Origin: Dipteronia dyeriana
Taxonomy: Eukaryota; Streptophyta; Magnoliopsida; Sapindales; Sapindaceae
Reading direction: 5' to 3'
Assembly (NCBI GenBank): GCA_032871835.1
Contig: CM065297.1
Location: forward strand, 1,118,501 to 1,182,500
Length of the DNA: 64,000 nucleotides
The notes under the pieces were generated by a model. That model made no database searches and was not told the DNA's origin. It worked only from the letters and a program-made list of their open reading frames with translations. Below are positions 1-12,175 of the stretch, piece by piece. Positions within the stretch are counted from its first letter, which is position 1. Each line of letters opens with the position of its first letter. The position numbers and the translations under genes are program-made.

Positions 1-404
1 GCAAGTGGTTGGAGTACTCAACCTTGGAGCATTGTCAACCAGATGTAACTAGTAAACACAGCTGGAGAAACAATCCCAGTTCATCATCTGCGTGGCCTTT
101 ACAAAGAAGCAGTAGAGTGTCAACTTCTCAACAAACAAGAGGTGATGATCATCTAGCCGATGCTGCTGCTGCACAAGGCGGTACTATTGGTTCCCAGTTT
201 ACCTTTGATCTACCATATCTGATAACACGACTTGATCAGTTAAACATGCCAAGGCAATGCACAAGTAGTAGTAGTAGTAGTGGAGGTTCCATTTTGGAGA
301 AAATGAGTTATCAGCAGAGAGTTGATCAGAATCATCACCACCACCAATCCTCATTGGATGCTAGTAGGCATAGTAGTAGTACTGATGTGGTTCTTCAGCT
401 GTAA
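1..404 (+). CDS. 3' end of an unidentified gene (last exon, partial)
   Basis: An open frame enters from the left edge (codons in phase with base 3) and ends at TAA 402-404, so only about 133 C-terminal residues are visible. The segment is low in complexity: serine runs (including six in a row), a run of four histidines, an alanine run and many glutamines. It contains one less biased stretch, SQFTFDLPYLITRLDQLNM, and ends in VVLQL. This composition is common in the tails of plant transcription factors, but no diagnostic domain lies inside the window, so I give no family. Codon-like composition and lack of stops over 400 bp in AT-rich DNA support it being coding. The DNA-binding or catalytic part, if any, is outside the window. 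Confidence 0.55.
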   Translation, partial: KWLEYSTLEHCQPDVTSKHSWRNNPSSSSAWPLQRSSRVSTSQQTRGDDHLADAAAAQGGTIGSQFTFDLPYLITRLDQLNMPRQCTSSSSSSGGSILEKMSYQQRVDQNHHHHQSSLDASRHSSSTDVVLQL

Positions 405-1398
405 GTTAAAATCTCTTGGCTTCATTTATTAGGGAAATATGATCAAAAGAAAACAAGTTATGTTAAAATCTATATTTGGAAGTAATAGTAACATAAGTAT
501 GGTTCTGTAATGAAATGAAACTCTCTTTTTATTATAGATTTATGATGAAAGAAGACCAATTCAGAGGAATTTAGTAGAATAAAAATACAGATAGGACTTA
601 GGAGATTGCTTCACGTCTGCAACTAAACAAATTATTTTTAATTTTATAAAGAAGATAGTTTACGATTATCTAAAGTCTAAACTACAACTAACAAGAAAAG
701 GTTTGGTCCAAAAATATTATATGATGGCAACTTCAACTTTCACCATATCTGAGTTGTCTCACGAGTCACGTCACCTCTTTGCTAACCTCTTAGCAAAGGA
801 GAATAGAAGTGATACTGCAATGGTTGTGACTTGTGAGCTTGAATTCTATTCGACGTTGGAATTTACTGTAATATTTATAAAAAAAAAAAATTGGGTTGTC
901 GTGTCGAATTGCATAAACATCCCTCAGAAAACTTCATAATAACTCTATTATGAGTTGTTATTTAAGACGTGTTTATAGTAAATGATTTTTTAAGGGTATC
1001 CCGATTTGTACCGATGCATTATGGAGTATGGACTCGGGTTCAATTTGTATCTGTGCGAATCGGAATCCCGCATGGAATCACGCACATGATCAAGTGCATG
1101 AGAAGAACTGCACACCGTGAGATTTGAGTAGCAAAATGAAGACTTAAAGGGGTCAAAATTGTAATCAAACGGTAGAGAATGAACAGGTGTCAGCGTATGA
1201 AGTGGTGTCTCTGTATCTAAGAAGAACCTATTATGGTAGTTATTTTTGAAGGTACAACATTAAAAAAAGGAAAGAGTCAGTTGGTTCTTGGTTGTACGTA
1301 GAAGTCCTCCATCTTCAGGTATCGTTATCTGGGTTTGCGGTGGCTTTGACGGCTGACTCCGTTCACCGTTAAAGTTTACGTCTTCGTGTGTTTTTGAA
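405..1398. other. intergenic: 3' UTR of the first gene and promoter of the coiled-coil gene
   Basis: The first few hundred bases should hold the 3' UTR of the partial gene. The rest should be the promoter and 5' leader of the gene starting at 1399. The open frame at 703-939 has no recognisable features and an A-run inside it. No transposon termini were recognised. Confidence 0.5.
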
Positions 1399-3255
1399 AT
1401 GGCGTACAGGAGAAGGCAGGGCATGTCCAGATCGTCAACTTTCAAGGAGGAGATTCATCATCCGCCCGAAACCAACGACAACAAGCATTCTCTCACGTCT
1501 TCTCATTCCTTTTCACCCTCCTCTTCCTCTTCTTCCTCGCCGCCATCGCAATCTCTTGCCGCTCAGGCGATCCGTGCCTCCGCCGCTCATCGTCAGTCCT
1601 CGCTCTCTCCTGCTTATTCTGCTGCTGACTCTCAACAACGATCCAGGGTAAGGCTTTTCGAGATCCATTTCAATTTCAATATTCTTCACTCTGTTTTGTT
1701 TGAATGTGATGTGATTTGATGATGCCTGGACAAAATTAAACCAATTTCAGGCCTTTTCTCCATACGAGGACGGGTCTTTGAAAAACGAATCAAAAGGTTT
1801 CTGGGGTGTTCTTGCTCGAAAAGCCAAAGCAATTCTCGACGATGAACATGAACATGAACATGATCATGATCATGCATCGCAACAACAACAATTCGAACAA
1901 TCTCCCAAATCAAGATGGCAGATGACTGACACATCACCTGCAGCTGTCCAGGTCAAAAAACAAAACAATCCCAAAACTTAATTCATTTCAATCTTAGCTT
2001 TATTAATCTTGCATTTCCATCTGTTTCAAAATTTTGCAGTCGCAGCAGCAGCAACCACACCATACATATGAGAGCTTTCGAAATGTGGAGAATCAGCCTT
2101 CTTTCAGGAGGGGATTGGACAAGATTACATATTCCCTAAATCAAATTGGTGACACCTTTGAAAAGGCTTTCGAGGTTAATGTTAAATCAAGATTATAATG
2201 TTAATTGATTTCTCTACAAATGAGAATTGTTTTCACTTTTTGTTTGCTTTCAGGAAGGTAAGACAATGGTGGAAAACAAAACTGCAGATATCATCCAAGA
2301 AACCCGCAAACTCCAAATCAGGCGTAAAGGAGGCGGTCTTGAGGATCAGCCTATGATGCAGACTACACTAGCACAGAATCAAACCCACCATGAAACCCAA
2401 CTCAAGGCATCTCGCGACGTAAGGTGGCAACTATGTTATAGTGTGTTCACGGTTCATGTAATACCTAGGCACCAACCAAGAATTCTTCAATGCATCGTGT
2501 TGAAGCTTGTAGGACTGGTGATTTGGGGTCATTCAGGATAATTTGTAGTTTGATCTTGAGTTTTCATTGCTCATGTTGAATCATATTAGCATTGGGAGAA
2601 ACTTAACTTTTATGAGATATCTCTCTTATCCAATGAATTGCATTTTGGGATTTGTGTTTTTGATTTACAGGTTGCAATGGCAACAGCTGCTAAAGCAAAA
2701 CTTCTTCTACGGGAGTTGAAATCCGTGAAAGCAGATCTTGCTTTTGCAAAGCAAAGATGTGCTCAACTGGAGGAAGAGAATAAACTCCTTCGCGAGAGTC
2801 GCGAGAAGGGGCAAAACCCTGCAGATGATGATTTGGTAAATCAATCATCTTCTTTTTTAGTTTATGTTGACATGATCACATTTGCTATTAATTTGTTTCC
2901 TGATGTTTCTGTGCAAATGCTGTCACAGATTCGCCTTCAACTAGAGACTCTTCTGGCGGAGAAGGCACGACTGGCACATGACAATTCAGTATTTGCAAGA
3001 GAGAATCGGTTTCTGAGGGAGATTGTTGAATACCACCAACTTACAATGCAGGATGTGGTGTACTTAGATGAAGGCACAGAAGAAGTCACAGAAGTTTATC
3101 CAATCTCATTTCCATCAGTCTCCCAGATGCTCTGTGTTTCTTCGCCACCATTGTCGCCTATATCAACAACTGAGATTCTTCCCCCACCAGTAGTGACAAC
3201 AAAGGAAATGTTATCAGTAGAGACAGTACAGGTTCCTCCTCCATCAGAAGAAAAA

Positions 3256-3286
<31 letters not shown>

Positions 3287-3390
3287 TTTCTGAAAGTAAT
3301 GTTCCGCAAAGTTCATCATCCAGTACCGAGGTGTTAGCACAAGGAAATGATGCAAAAAGACCCTCAGTGTCTTCTTCTTCTTCTGCTTAA
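1399..3390 (+). CDS. plant coiled-coil protein of unknown function (six exons, 458 aa)
   Basis: The six exons are 1399-1647, 1751-1951, 2040-2174, 2254-2418, 2671-2835 and 2929-3390. All introns are GT-AG and all coding exons are multiples of three (phase 0), giving 458 residues. The start [15 protein letters not shown] follows an in-frame leader and looks like a conserved basic N-terminus. Residues ~30-80 are Ser/Pro-rich; a His/Glu/Asp-rich run ([11 protein letters not shown]) follows at ~105. The segment [21 protein letters not shown] sits near 180. Residues ~250-345 are heptad-like and rich in K, E, L and R (for example [17 protein letters not shown]), predicted to form a coiled coil. The acidic and Ser-rich tail has a run of ten or more Asp encoded by a (GAT)n tract at 3256-3285. 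I recognise the overall look of a plant-specific coiled-coil family but cannot assign a function. Confidence 0.85.
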
Positions 3391-4243
3391 ACTCTAGTTT
3401 GATGTTATTATTATTTGACTGGAACAGAAATATTTGTAACATTGTTTGATTTTTTAAAATTATTATTAATTTTTACCTTCTTTTTCTTCCTCTTCTTGTG
3501 AATGAGAAAAGATTGAGGCAAGAGAGGGGAATTCTCTCTTCTTCTTTTTTCTTTTTTTTTTCTTTTTTTTTTATAAAACAAACAAACAATTTTGGCATGA
3601 GATTATTTTGTGTATGTAAGTATTGTATTTGTTATTAAATAAAACTTAGGAAATTTCCCTTGCCTCAACAAGGATCTAGGGAAGAACATGTCTTTTGTCT
3701 CATAGTAGTAGAACCAATCACAACTTCAAGAGTTTATTGCTAGCACAACTCATGTCTTGTCTCATGTGTAACCAAACACCAACCACAAACAACAACACAT
3801 GTTCATCAAATGATATTGGAATTGGAACCGCTTTGTCAACACCAACCATCAATATTATAATATTAAATGCCCAACTGAAAAAAAAAGGGGGAGGGAAAGC
3901 TTTCATTATGGCAAATGATCGTACACATATATATCGTTAGTCTTTTAAAAGAACCCGAAAAAGAAAAGAAAAATTGAAAAATTCCTGTAACTTAATGACC
4001 CTATTAGATACATTCAACATTTTTTCCATCATCATTCACATCTTTCAATCCACATACTAACACACACCCAGACCAGTTCAATTCTATTCATTTCGCTTCG
4101 ACTTTCTTCTTAGCAAACGTCATCCATCAACAAGGCATAGTAGCATACAGTCAAATTTTACTGGAGTAGATGATATTCAGGAGAAACAGCTTTGATCAAG
4201 TATTTGGAACTTCAAAGCGGAAAAAACTCCCTTGCTTGATGAA
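3391..4243. other. intergenic between convergent genes (3' UTRs)
   Basis: Two convergent genes end on either side. An AATAAA-type signal near 3638 could serve the upstream gene. Long pyrimidine runs (3541-3572) and ordinary AT-rich sequence fill the rest. Neither the open frame at 3695-3940 nor its antisense shadow resembles a protein. Confidence 0.5.
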
Positions 4244-5272
4244 TTAGAATATCTGGAAAAATAAACTAGTTGATCCATCCCCAAATGATCTCAGATCTGC
4301 CGGCTTCACCAAAGCCCTGCACAATGGGCATGTCCTTTCCCTCTCAAACCTGGAAAAACAGGTGTCAGTCACTTAACAAATTCAGGTCAGATTAACATTA
4401 AAGAAAATAAAAACACTAGGCAGCCAAAAAACTAACCACTCTGAGACACAATCTTCACAGAATATGTGTTTACAACGAAGTAAAATAGGAGCATGCATCT
4501 TCTCCTGGCAAATAGCACACAGATCTCCAGCTGCGATTACCTGCAATAGATCACAAGCACCCAAGCAAAGATTATAAACCGCTTATGAAACTCAAAAAGC
4601 TTCAGAATCAGAGACCAACAAGGTATCAAAAAGTAACACGACGGAGTATATTATAAGGTATGCTAAGATGTAGAATGTTGGTATATTGGCTTTCATCTCA
4701 AGTGAAAATGTGTCGGAGATCTTCAACAATCAAAGAGAATTAAAACAAAGTATTCTCTCAGTTAGGCTTTAGCCGCAGCGTGACATACAACTTGGAGATT
4801 CAACAAGTCCACTATCAAGGCCAAAAGAGATTTCAGTCGGTGGAAAAAACCCGGACAAGAAAATATTACTTAACTAGAGAAATATGTCATAGAAGAATAA
4901 TAACTACGCCGAGCCCAAATCAATGACATTGAGGCCATGTTTGAGTAAGATAAGTTATACTGGATTGCTAATGTTAACATCTAAGTAATGCATTTTATTT
5001 ATAGATTTTCTCATCTTTAACAAAAACTCAAAACCTGATAATATGAATGGAAAAAATATTGCATTGAAAGTTGAAGGTAGATATGCAGCACCAGAGGTAT
5101 TATATAGACACAATATTCAGGTCATATTTGATGCTTCAGACTAGGGGAAAAGGCAAAATCCAGACTACCTGCTCTGATGTTGCATGAGCTCCATAATGCA
5201 CCTCTTTACGTGATAATGCCTTCAATGCAGCAAAGAAGGATTGCACCTGAATTCACAATACACATAAGTGAA

Positions 5273-5323
<51 letters not shown>

Positions 5324-7968
5324 CAACTATCACTACTACACGTGAAGTCAATCATCTTATGGAAAATCATACCTTCTCAACCACAGATGTGAGCTTGAAA
5401 GTTAAGTACAGCCCTGTCATTAATGATGAGAAGAGGCTCCCATATTCTTTATTCAAGAAGAAACGATACCAGACTGGGGTTGGCAATAAAGCTCGGTATA
5501 GCAGCATCATATACTCGACCAAAGTTAACAATTGACCCTGGAAAACAAGAACTTCCAATCAGAAACTCTATTTCTCAGAAACAATGAGCAAAACGACAAT
5601 GATATGGAGCACATCATGTTTAAAATTACAAAGAAAAAAAAAAGCCAATTTAAGAAGTCTTCTTTCACAACCAAACAGCATGTATATATTATATGAATGC
5701 TACATCAGATCAAATATTACCCACCTGCTTTCGATAATTTCGGCCTCTACTATTCTTGTAATACATTAACAGAAAACACTTCAACACCATCGCCGCTTGC
5801 CGTGCCAAAGTATCTGAGAGGAACTCATATTAAGATACTGCCATAAATACAAGTATAATAGTATATCAAACATGCATAAAATACACCATTCACCAAGAAA
5901 AAAAAAACCCTAATTTCACAAACAAAACAAAAAAAAAAAAATGCTAGACTCCTCAATTTTTTTCCTAAAAACCTTCCCAAATCATGTTGGCAACAACTTC
6001 TCGAAAATCATGAGTTTATGTGGTGAGGGATGTGATGTTGACAACTCACATACCAACATGATTTGGGAAGTATTTTGGGAAAAAATTTACGAAGCATAGC
6101 ATTACTTTCGCCAAATTCTAACCCTAAAATTGGAGATCCAATAAGAGGCAGCGCTGCTGCCACTGCCACCACCTCCCTAGGATATGACTGTGGCCTCCTC
6201 CTTGTGTCGGACAGGAGGAGGCTGACCAGTCTCTTCTCGATTGAAGGGAGGAGGTCGCAGCCTCCTCCAATCTCGGCTACAAGAGCTGGTGGCCTTCATG
6301 GGGGGTGCATTAGAAATAGCCAAACCACTAAATATTTAAGTTACAGGGTCACACATACAAAAACAAATTTAAGTGTCTTAAACATTAAGTCCTATTAAGT
6401 ACTTAATTAAAATAATTACTATTAAAAATTTAAAATAAAACAAAAAACTAAAACAAATCAAAACAAACGCTACCTAAAGTTCCCAACACTTTCTGTCTAC
6501 AACCTAAAAAGGATGGGACAAAACTAAAAATCTAGTAAAACTCATTTTTCTTCTTATAATATACTGAAAGTAATATGGGCCAAAAAACTGAAAACAGGAT
6601 TAAAAACATTTTCATTTTATTTGGCTTATTATTATTTATTTTTTTAATCAGAATATCCCCAAAACTCCCAACACTTTCTGTCTACAAACTTAAAACGATA
6701 CACTGAACGGAAGTGGCACAAGATAAATATCATCACAACCATAAGTTTCTTCACCGCTGCACAATACAAATATAGCCAAAACAAATAACTTGAGGATAAG
6801 AACATACCATTGACCATAATGATGAAAATAGCATGCCAAAAAGGTGGTATGGGTTTGGGAGGTAGCATGACCAACGGGTACAAAAGATCATCATTCCTAT
6901 ACCACCAGTAAACACCAACAACATGAAGCATGAATGCGACGGAAATACCAATCAGAATAGATATCTTCCTCTCTCCCTGCAACCACCAAAAATTTGCCCA
7001 GATTAGTTTTTCATATTCTAGTCACGGTGAAAAAATGGTGGAAATTGCTCTCACTCCCATATATATCAATCAAGCCCAATCCCGGAAAATTAAATAAGGC
7101 ACGAAATGACATATCACAACACCTTCAAAGCTGTTTCTTTCCGTAGAATGTCATTTGATTTGAACATGACAGCAGCAATCCAAATTGTAACAAAGAAACC
7201 TGCAAGGCCCCAAAAAGGAAAATAGCACAAAGTTGAGAAATCAATGGTTGAAAATGTACACAAAGCAGATCAATGAGTACACAATGGTCAACTATGGCAA
7301 TCACAAGCATGACTAATAAATATATAGAAATAAGAGAAGGAAAGAATACCTTGCAAATGCTGGCGAATGAAGACCACCAAAAGAAGTAAAGAAAAAGGAA
7401 GGACCTGCTCAATCCACCTTGCAGCTTGCTGAATATCGTATCTCTGATAAGACGAGTCTCTCCCATTAACGGCAGGCCCATCCCCAGCTTCAGTGTCACC
7501 ATTCCCATTGGAAGACTGTGAAACACCGTCTCCGGACGCTGCTGCCCCACGGTCACTCCTAGCATCTCCCTGACTGTCAGCCACCAAAGACACCGATGGC
7601 ACCTCACTCTGACCGGTCACTTCCCTGACCTGCCCAACCACTAGTCCTCCAGACCCATCTCTCTCAAGTTCATGCTCACCCGCCCCAATTATCCTAATGG
7701 CAACCTCACCATTGTTGTTATTTACAGTAGAACCATCAAGGCGGGTATGGAGACCAGTATTGATCAAAGACTCGGATTCATGATGACTCGACCTGGTTCT
7801 TAAAAGACCAGAGTACTCTAATAAGGTGGATATAGGCGCCTGAATTAAATTGGACGCCGAAAGCATTCCATATCTTCGTGAATTACTACTTGTTCCAGAA
7901 GAACCTCTGTACGGGTCGGTATTGTTACCGGACGCTTCCATTTCCGCTGGTGCCCTAACCCTAGACAT
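4244..7968 (-). CDS. RNFT1-like multi-pass membrane RING-HC E3 ubiquitin ligase (eight exons, 468 aa)
   Basis: The coding exons in transcript order are 7968-7350, 7199-7123, 6976-6808, 5813-5725, 5537-5373, 5246-5169, 4540-4437 and 4349-4244. All junctions are GT-AG and the frame is continuous. The protein has a Ser/Asn/Gly-rich N-terminal half (1-190). About five hydrophobic segments then lie between ~195 and ~370 (for example [29 protein letters not shown] and [10 protein letters not shown]). The C-terminal C3HC4 RING uses C407, C410, C422, H424, C427, C430, C441 and C444, with the expected C-x2-C-x11-C-x-H-x2-C-x2-C-x10-C-x2-C spacing. This layout (membrane domain then terminal RING) matches RNFT1/RNFT2-type proteins, which act as E3 ligases in the ER membrane; the substrate is unknown. 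The start Met at 7968 is the first in the frame; a second Met lies nine codons on. Intron 3 (995 bp) contains a MITE. Confidence 0.93.
5276..5321. repeat. (GA)n microsatellite in an intron of the RING gene
   Basis: An uninterrupted GA dinucleotide run of about 46 bp lies between exons 5 and 6 of the RING-finger gene. A shorter GA run occurs at 8450-8471 near that gene's transcription start. Confidence 0.95.
5940..6104. mobile_element. 165-bp hairpin MITE in intron 3 of the RING gene
   Basis: The ends are inverted copies. AATGCTA at 5940 pairs with TAGCATT ending near 6104, followed by T-rich arms with mismatches, then a perfect 18-bp arm: CTTCCCAAATCATGTTGG at 5973-5990 and its reverse complement at 6053-6070. 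The loop is about 60 bp. There is no coding capacity, as expected for a MITE. A target-site duplication is not clear, so the superfamily is left open. Confidence 0.75.
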
Positions 7969-7974
7969 TCACTT

Positions 7975-8475
7975 TTATGTTTATATGCAATTCTCATACA
8001 TATATATATATAGTAATAAAATCGTACACGATTATACAAAATTAAAATGATAGCATTTTCACAGGAGACATTTTATTTCCTTGCAAAGGAAGGAAAGAGG
8101 CGAAAAAAAAAACAATCAAAAAATGAATTAAAAGAGAATACCAACCGTACCTTCGAAAACGGAGCTCCGTGGAGAAACCTTTAGGATTTCAGACAAGGAG
8201 AAATTTCATTGGACGATGAAAAAACCCTAACCCTAACTGGAGTCCAGATGAGACGAAGAAAAGTCAACAAAGCGAAACAACCGTCGCCGTCGGCGCAGAA
8301 TCGTCGCTTCGAGGTGTCAAAAGTATCCTCAGATGATCAAACGAAAATGCGAAGTGGTGAGAAAGATGTGAGATGATGAATAGAAACGTTTCGTCTCTGT
8401 TCTCCTTTCTTTTTCTCTCTTCCTTCGTTTCTCGCTGAATGGAAGAGAAGGAGAGAGAGAGAGAGAGAGAGGACA
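7975..8475 (-). promoter_or_regulatory. leader and promoter of the RING gene with telo-box and probable 5' UTR intron
   Basis: Upstream of the ATG on the - strand, a donor-like CGAAG|GTACGG near 8150 suggests a 5' UTR intron ending shortly before 7970. The leader or core promoter contains a telomere-like motif, (TTAGGG)2TTT read on the - strand, at 8222-8236. This is the plant telo-box, often found in promoters and leaders of housekeeping and translation genes. A GA/CT run at 8450-8471 is a further typical plant core-promoter feature. Confidence 0.5.
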
Positions 8476-8642
8476 AAATAAGACCAACTTGTTTTTAATA
8501 AGGCGGGACCCGTTTTTTCTTTGTGCCTGTCACCTTATAACAATACTGCGTTTGCGCACCCAAAGGCCAAAACACTAGTTTACATGTCGGTCTCACCTAA
8601 TTTCTCTTACTCTTTTATTCTTTTATTTCAATGTTTTTTTTT

Positions 8643-9043
8643 TTGTGTGGTGTCAAACTGTCAAAGGCACCGGAGTCCGGACAGATCCTAAGTCCTATCC
8701 GATTCTGTTTTCGTATGATCCGGTTCGGTCCGAAGCCCTTTTCATTCGATATGAATGTTTTCAAAATCCAATTTCAGGCTTTTCAAATAAAATAAAAAAA
8801 TCGTTCTGAATCTGAATGTGTCCGATTCTGATCCGATGAAAGTGCGGTTCGATCGAAATTCGATCAAGATCTAATCTGGTCGGAACTTCGAATTTACATG
8901 TTTTACTTCGTTAGGCTTGTTCTAATCGGGTCTCAACGGTTTTCATATCGTAATCCGACCCGATCCAAATAATAACCATATCGAACAATTTTAGACCGGA
9001 CCAATCTCACCTATAATTATTGAGTATCGATATTTACACCCTT
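8643..9043. mobile_element. possible decayed hAT-like MITE
   Basis: The right end reads GATATTTACACCCTTA (reverse complement TAAGGGTGTAAATATC) and the left end GTGTGGTGTCAAACTG, reminiscent of hAT terminal repeats (YAGGGGTGTnAA). The interior is full of CCGGTTCGG- and CCGATCC-like words, as in many plant hAT MITEs, and differs sharply from the AT-rich flanks. No convincing 8-bp target-site duplication was found. Confidence 0.35.
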
Positions 9044-9123
9044 AAAAACCGTATGTACAATCCAGATTAGTATGATTTTTAAAATCCAATAATACCCTTC
9101 AGTAAAATTATCAAAAAGATTAA

Positions 9124-9523
9124 GAACATCTCGAATACAAATATGTATTTTTTTAGTTTCTAAATAGTGTCACATTATCATTTCTATTTATTATAGATCC
9201 AGTTTTGAAAAAAAAATAGAGAAATGCATATTTATGTCTCCAATGCAATTATTTAAAATCAAATATACATTCATTTATCTCTCATCTTTGACTTTACAAT
9301 TAAATGACCTTTAGTATTTTTTGTGAAAAGAGTTAAAAATACTAATCAACATTTCTAGGAGAGTTTCTAGAATTAGAAGTCCAACTCCATATTCTCTAAC
9401 TTTTTCTTTATCATATCATCTTCATATTAAAGATATATAATTGTATTGGAAAGAGATTTTCTAAGTTTTTAACTACCTAGACACTCAATTTTCTCCAAAT
9501 ACATATTTTCATTGGAGATGCTC
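9124..9523. mobile_element. 400-bp Tourist/Harbinger-type MITE
   Basis: The terminal inverted repeats are GAACATCTCGAATACAAATA on the left and GAGCATCTCCAATGAAAATA as the reverse complement of the right end. Homology extends further to TGTATTT. The element is flanked by TAA at 9121-9123 and TAA at 9524-9526, the 3-bp target duplication of PIF/Harbinger elements. The interior is AT-rich and non-coding. A second, incomplete copy of the same terminus (TAA then GAGCATCTCCAATGCAAAC) starts at 9535, so two relatives lie almost back to back. Confidence 0.8.
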
Positions 9524-9559
9524 TAAATAGTTTGTAAGAGCATCTCCAATGCAAACGTG

Positions 9560-12175
9560 ACTTGCGAACAAAAAAAGATACCACATAGGATTATTTGGCA
9601 TTCTTTTAAAAAATATTTCTCTAATACAGTCGTGCATATTCAACCTCAAACTGACGTGGCAAAAAAAAAAGATATTGTCAACACGACCGTCCACTTTCAG
9701 ACAGCCTATGGCACAATCCTTTTTTAGGTTGACTCATCAAACATTTAAAGTTGACATTAATTTTTCATCTATTTTTTTTATAAGGAAATAAAATAAAAAA
9801 GAAAACAAGAAATAAAATTGGATAACAAAAGGTTTTATTAATTAGTTTCCGCTTTTTTTTTTGTAAAAACAGAATGTTTTATATTAATGATTTGATATTA
9901 ATATATATCATTAAACACTCTTTTCTTTAAAAAAAATCTAGATTCTGCTTTAAATAATGCTAATTTCAAATATGTTTTCAATTAAGAAAATATAAATTGA
10001 TTGCTAAGATTGAATAATAAATCAAAATAATTCAACGGTGGTTGGGAAAAAGTAGGGTTTTTTTTTGAAACATTAAATTATTTTTTATTAGAAAAAAAAA
10101 TAGTATGTTTTGTTTTCTATATAATATTTTTTTTTTCTTTCAAACAAGTTTTAGATTATTTTTTTCAAAATCAGTTGTTCTTCAATTTCATCGAACATTT
10201 TTGGAAGTCATTTTTCTACTTCCAAAACTATTAGGACATAACATCAACTTTTCATCCCTACAACTCTCACAAACATAAAAATAGATTTTCAACCGAAAAA
10301 ATCTCAAATAGGAATGATTTTGTAAACAGAAAACAATCAAAAAAATGAAGTTAGATTTTGTGAAAGGAAAACATAAAAGAAAAAAATAAGTGAGGGAATA
10401 GAAAGAACACGATATAATTAAAGATAATAATAAAATTGATTAAATAATATAATAATAATAATAAAAAATATTAAATGAGATTTATTTATAAATTAAAATC
10501 TTTACAAAAATTAATAGGACAATTATGGTAAAAAGGGTTAAGGGATATGATTATCATGGTAATAATTATTTGTTAAATAGACCCTACCTACTTTTTCTGT
10601 CAATCTTCTCTCTTTTAAGACCATTATGTTATATTGGTTTAGATTGCGGTTGCTACTGTACAGTAACATGACAATGCAATTATTGTTACCACTTACCGCG
10701 GCTATAATAGCTACTCCCACAATATAAAGATCTCTTCTTAAGAAGGTTAATTCACATTAAAAATTAGACATCGTATAGACTGAGGTTGGCTAAACGTATG
10801 TACTGGGCATTTGTTCCAACCAAAGAAAACACAAATGTCACACTCTCTAAGTGCAATCAAAACCTGTAAATTGAAGTCTCCAGCTAGCAATATTCATATA
10901 CGAAGAAGACTAGAAATTTGTACAGAGAGGGAGAGAGGGAGAGAGTGAATGTGTATCCTCTTTAATTCAAATTCAGTAAATAATTTAATTCAATGCTTGT
11001 TTTCTTAAATGCCATCTTTGATGTAATTCTAACATCCCCAAAACCATAATTAAAATTTTCATCTACCAAAGTACCGATACTAAGTACTAACAATGAAATA
11101 AATTACTTCACTCACTGTCAATCTTCAACTTCACTAACATCATTCATGGCTTGACAATTACATGGAACTACCCCATCAACTCTACAATATAAGAGCTGCC
11201 CTCCATCAGAGATTGTGGACTCATCATATTTTCCTTTTTTCTGTCATCGTTTTTTTTTTTTTTTTTCCTTTTTGTTTCTTTTAAATGATAAGAATTCATC
11301 CAAACACGATAAAAGTTGAGGATGCTCGTGCGTTGAGCTTCTTATACAGTCAAACATTAAGATCGTAAATTCAAGTCGTATCCCTTATTTAATAAAAAGC
11401 GTCAAAGAAACAAAAATGTAGCGGTTTTAAGTATATCCGGCCATCAAAAGACGATTCAAATTCTAGAAATCGATGATTATTCAAATCAGGTGTGCTTGAA
11501 GGAAGCAAATGAATTGCTTTACTCTGTGAAATTGGAGACAAAAGTTTTTGTAGATTTTGAGGTCTCAATTTGGAAATATAATGTTTTCACCTGAATTTGA
11601 AGTGAAAATTGTTGGATCAAAATTAATCTCAAAATCTTTTCAAGGATGAAAACGGTAAGTAGATTCTCGTTTTTGATATTCATTATATTTTCATAAATTA
11701 TTGTCATCGAAGTTCTTTAATAATTTAAAAAATTCTATTTGGAGAGTGATTCTCTCGAATCAACCGATTTAAACGTTCCAAAGTTATCCAAATTATCCTA
11801 AATTCCCAACATGATCATAAAATCCATATTTTGGTATCATTTTATATTCTTGTCTTGTTAGCGAACCGCGTGAGGAGAATAAGGGAGGTAGAGTCCGAAG
11901 ACAACAAAGAACAAAAAAGTGACCAATCACACACTATATACACACTGACACACACAATTCTAGCAGCACGACGACGGACGACGGTGCGTCACGACTCACG
12001 AGCCTGATTGTTTTAAAATACTTTGGTTGCTTGATCTTCAGATATCCAAGAACCCAGTGGGGCCCCTTCCCTGGTTTCTTTCTTTCTTGCTCTTGAGAAG
12101 CTTCTAGTTTGCGCCTGTTTGTCCACTGCGTACGTTAGCAGATATAACTTTGGTACCTTTTGTAGTTTTGTTTCT
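9560..12175. other. gene-poor AT-rich intergenic DNA
   Basis: After the incomplete second MITE terminus at 9535, the sequence is AT-rich with many A and T homopolymers. The longest frames (about 60 codons) lack features. I see no gene, RNA gene or complete transposon here. Confidence 0.5.

Noticed and set aside
6063..6398. Gly/Ala/Arg-rich open frame of 111 codons
   Set aside because: It lies inside an intron of the RING gene, begins in the MITE arm and has no recognisable domain.
7125..7607. 160-codon frame on the - strand overlapping the RING gene
   Set aside because: It runs through an exon-intron boundary in the wrong frame; the spliced RING frame explains the sequence.
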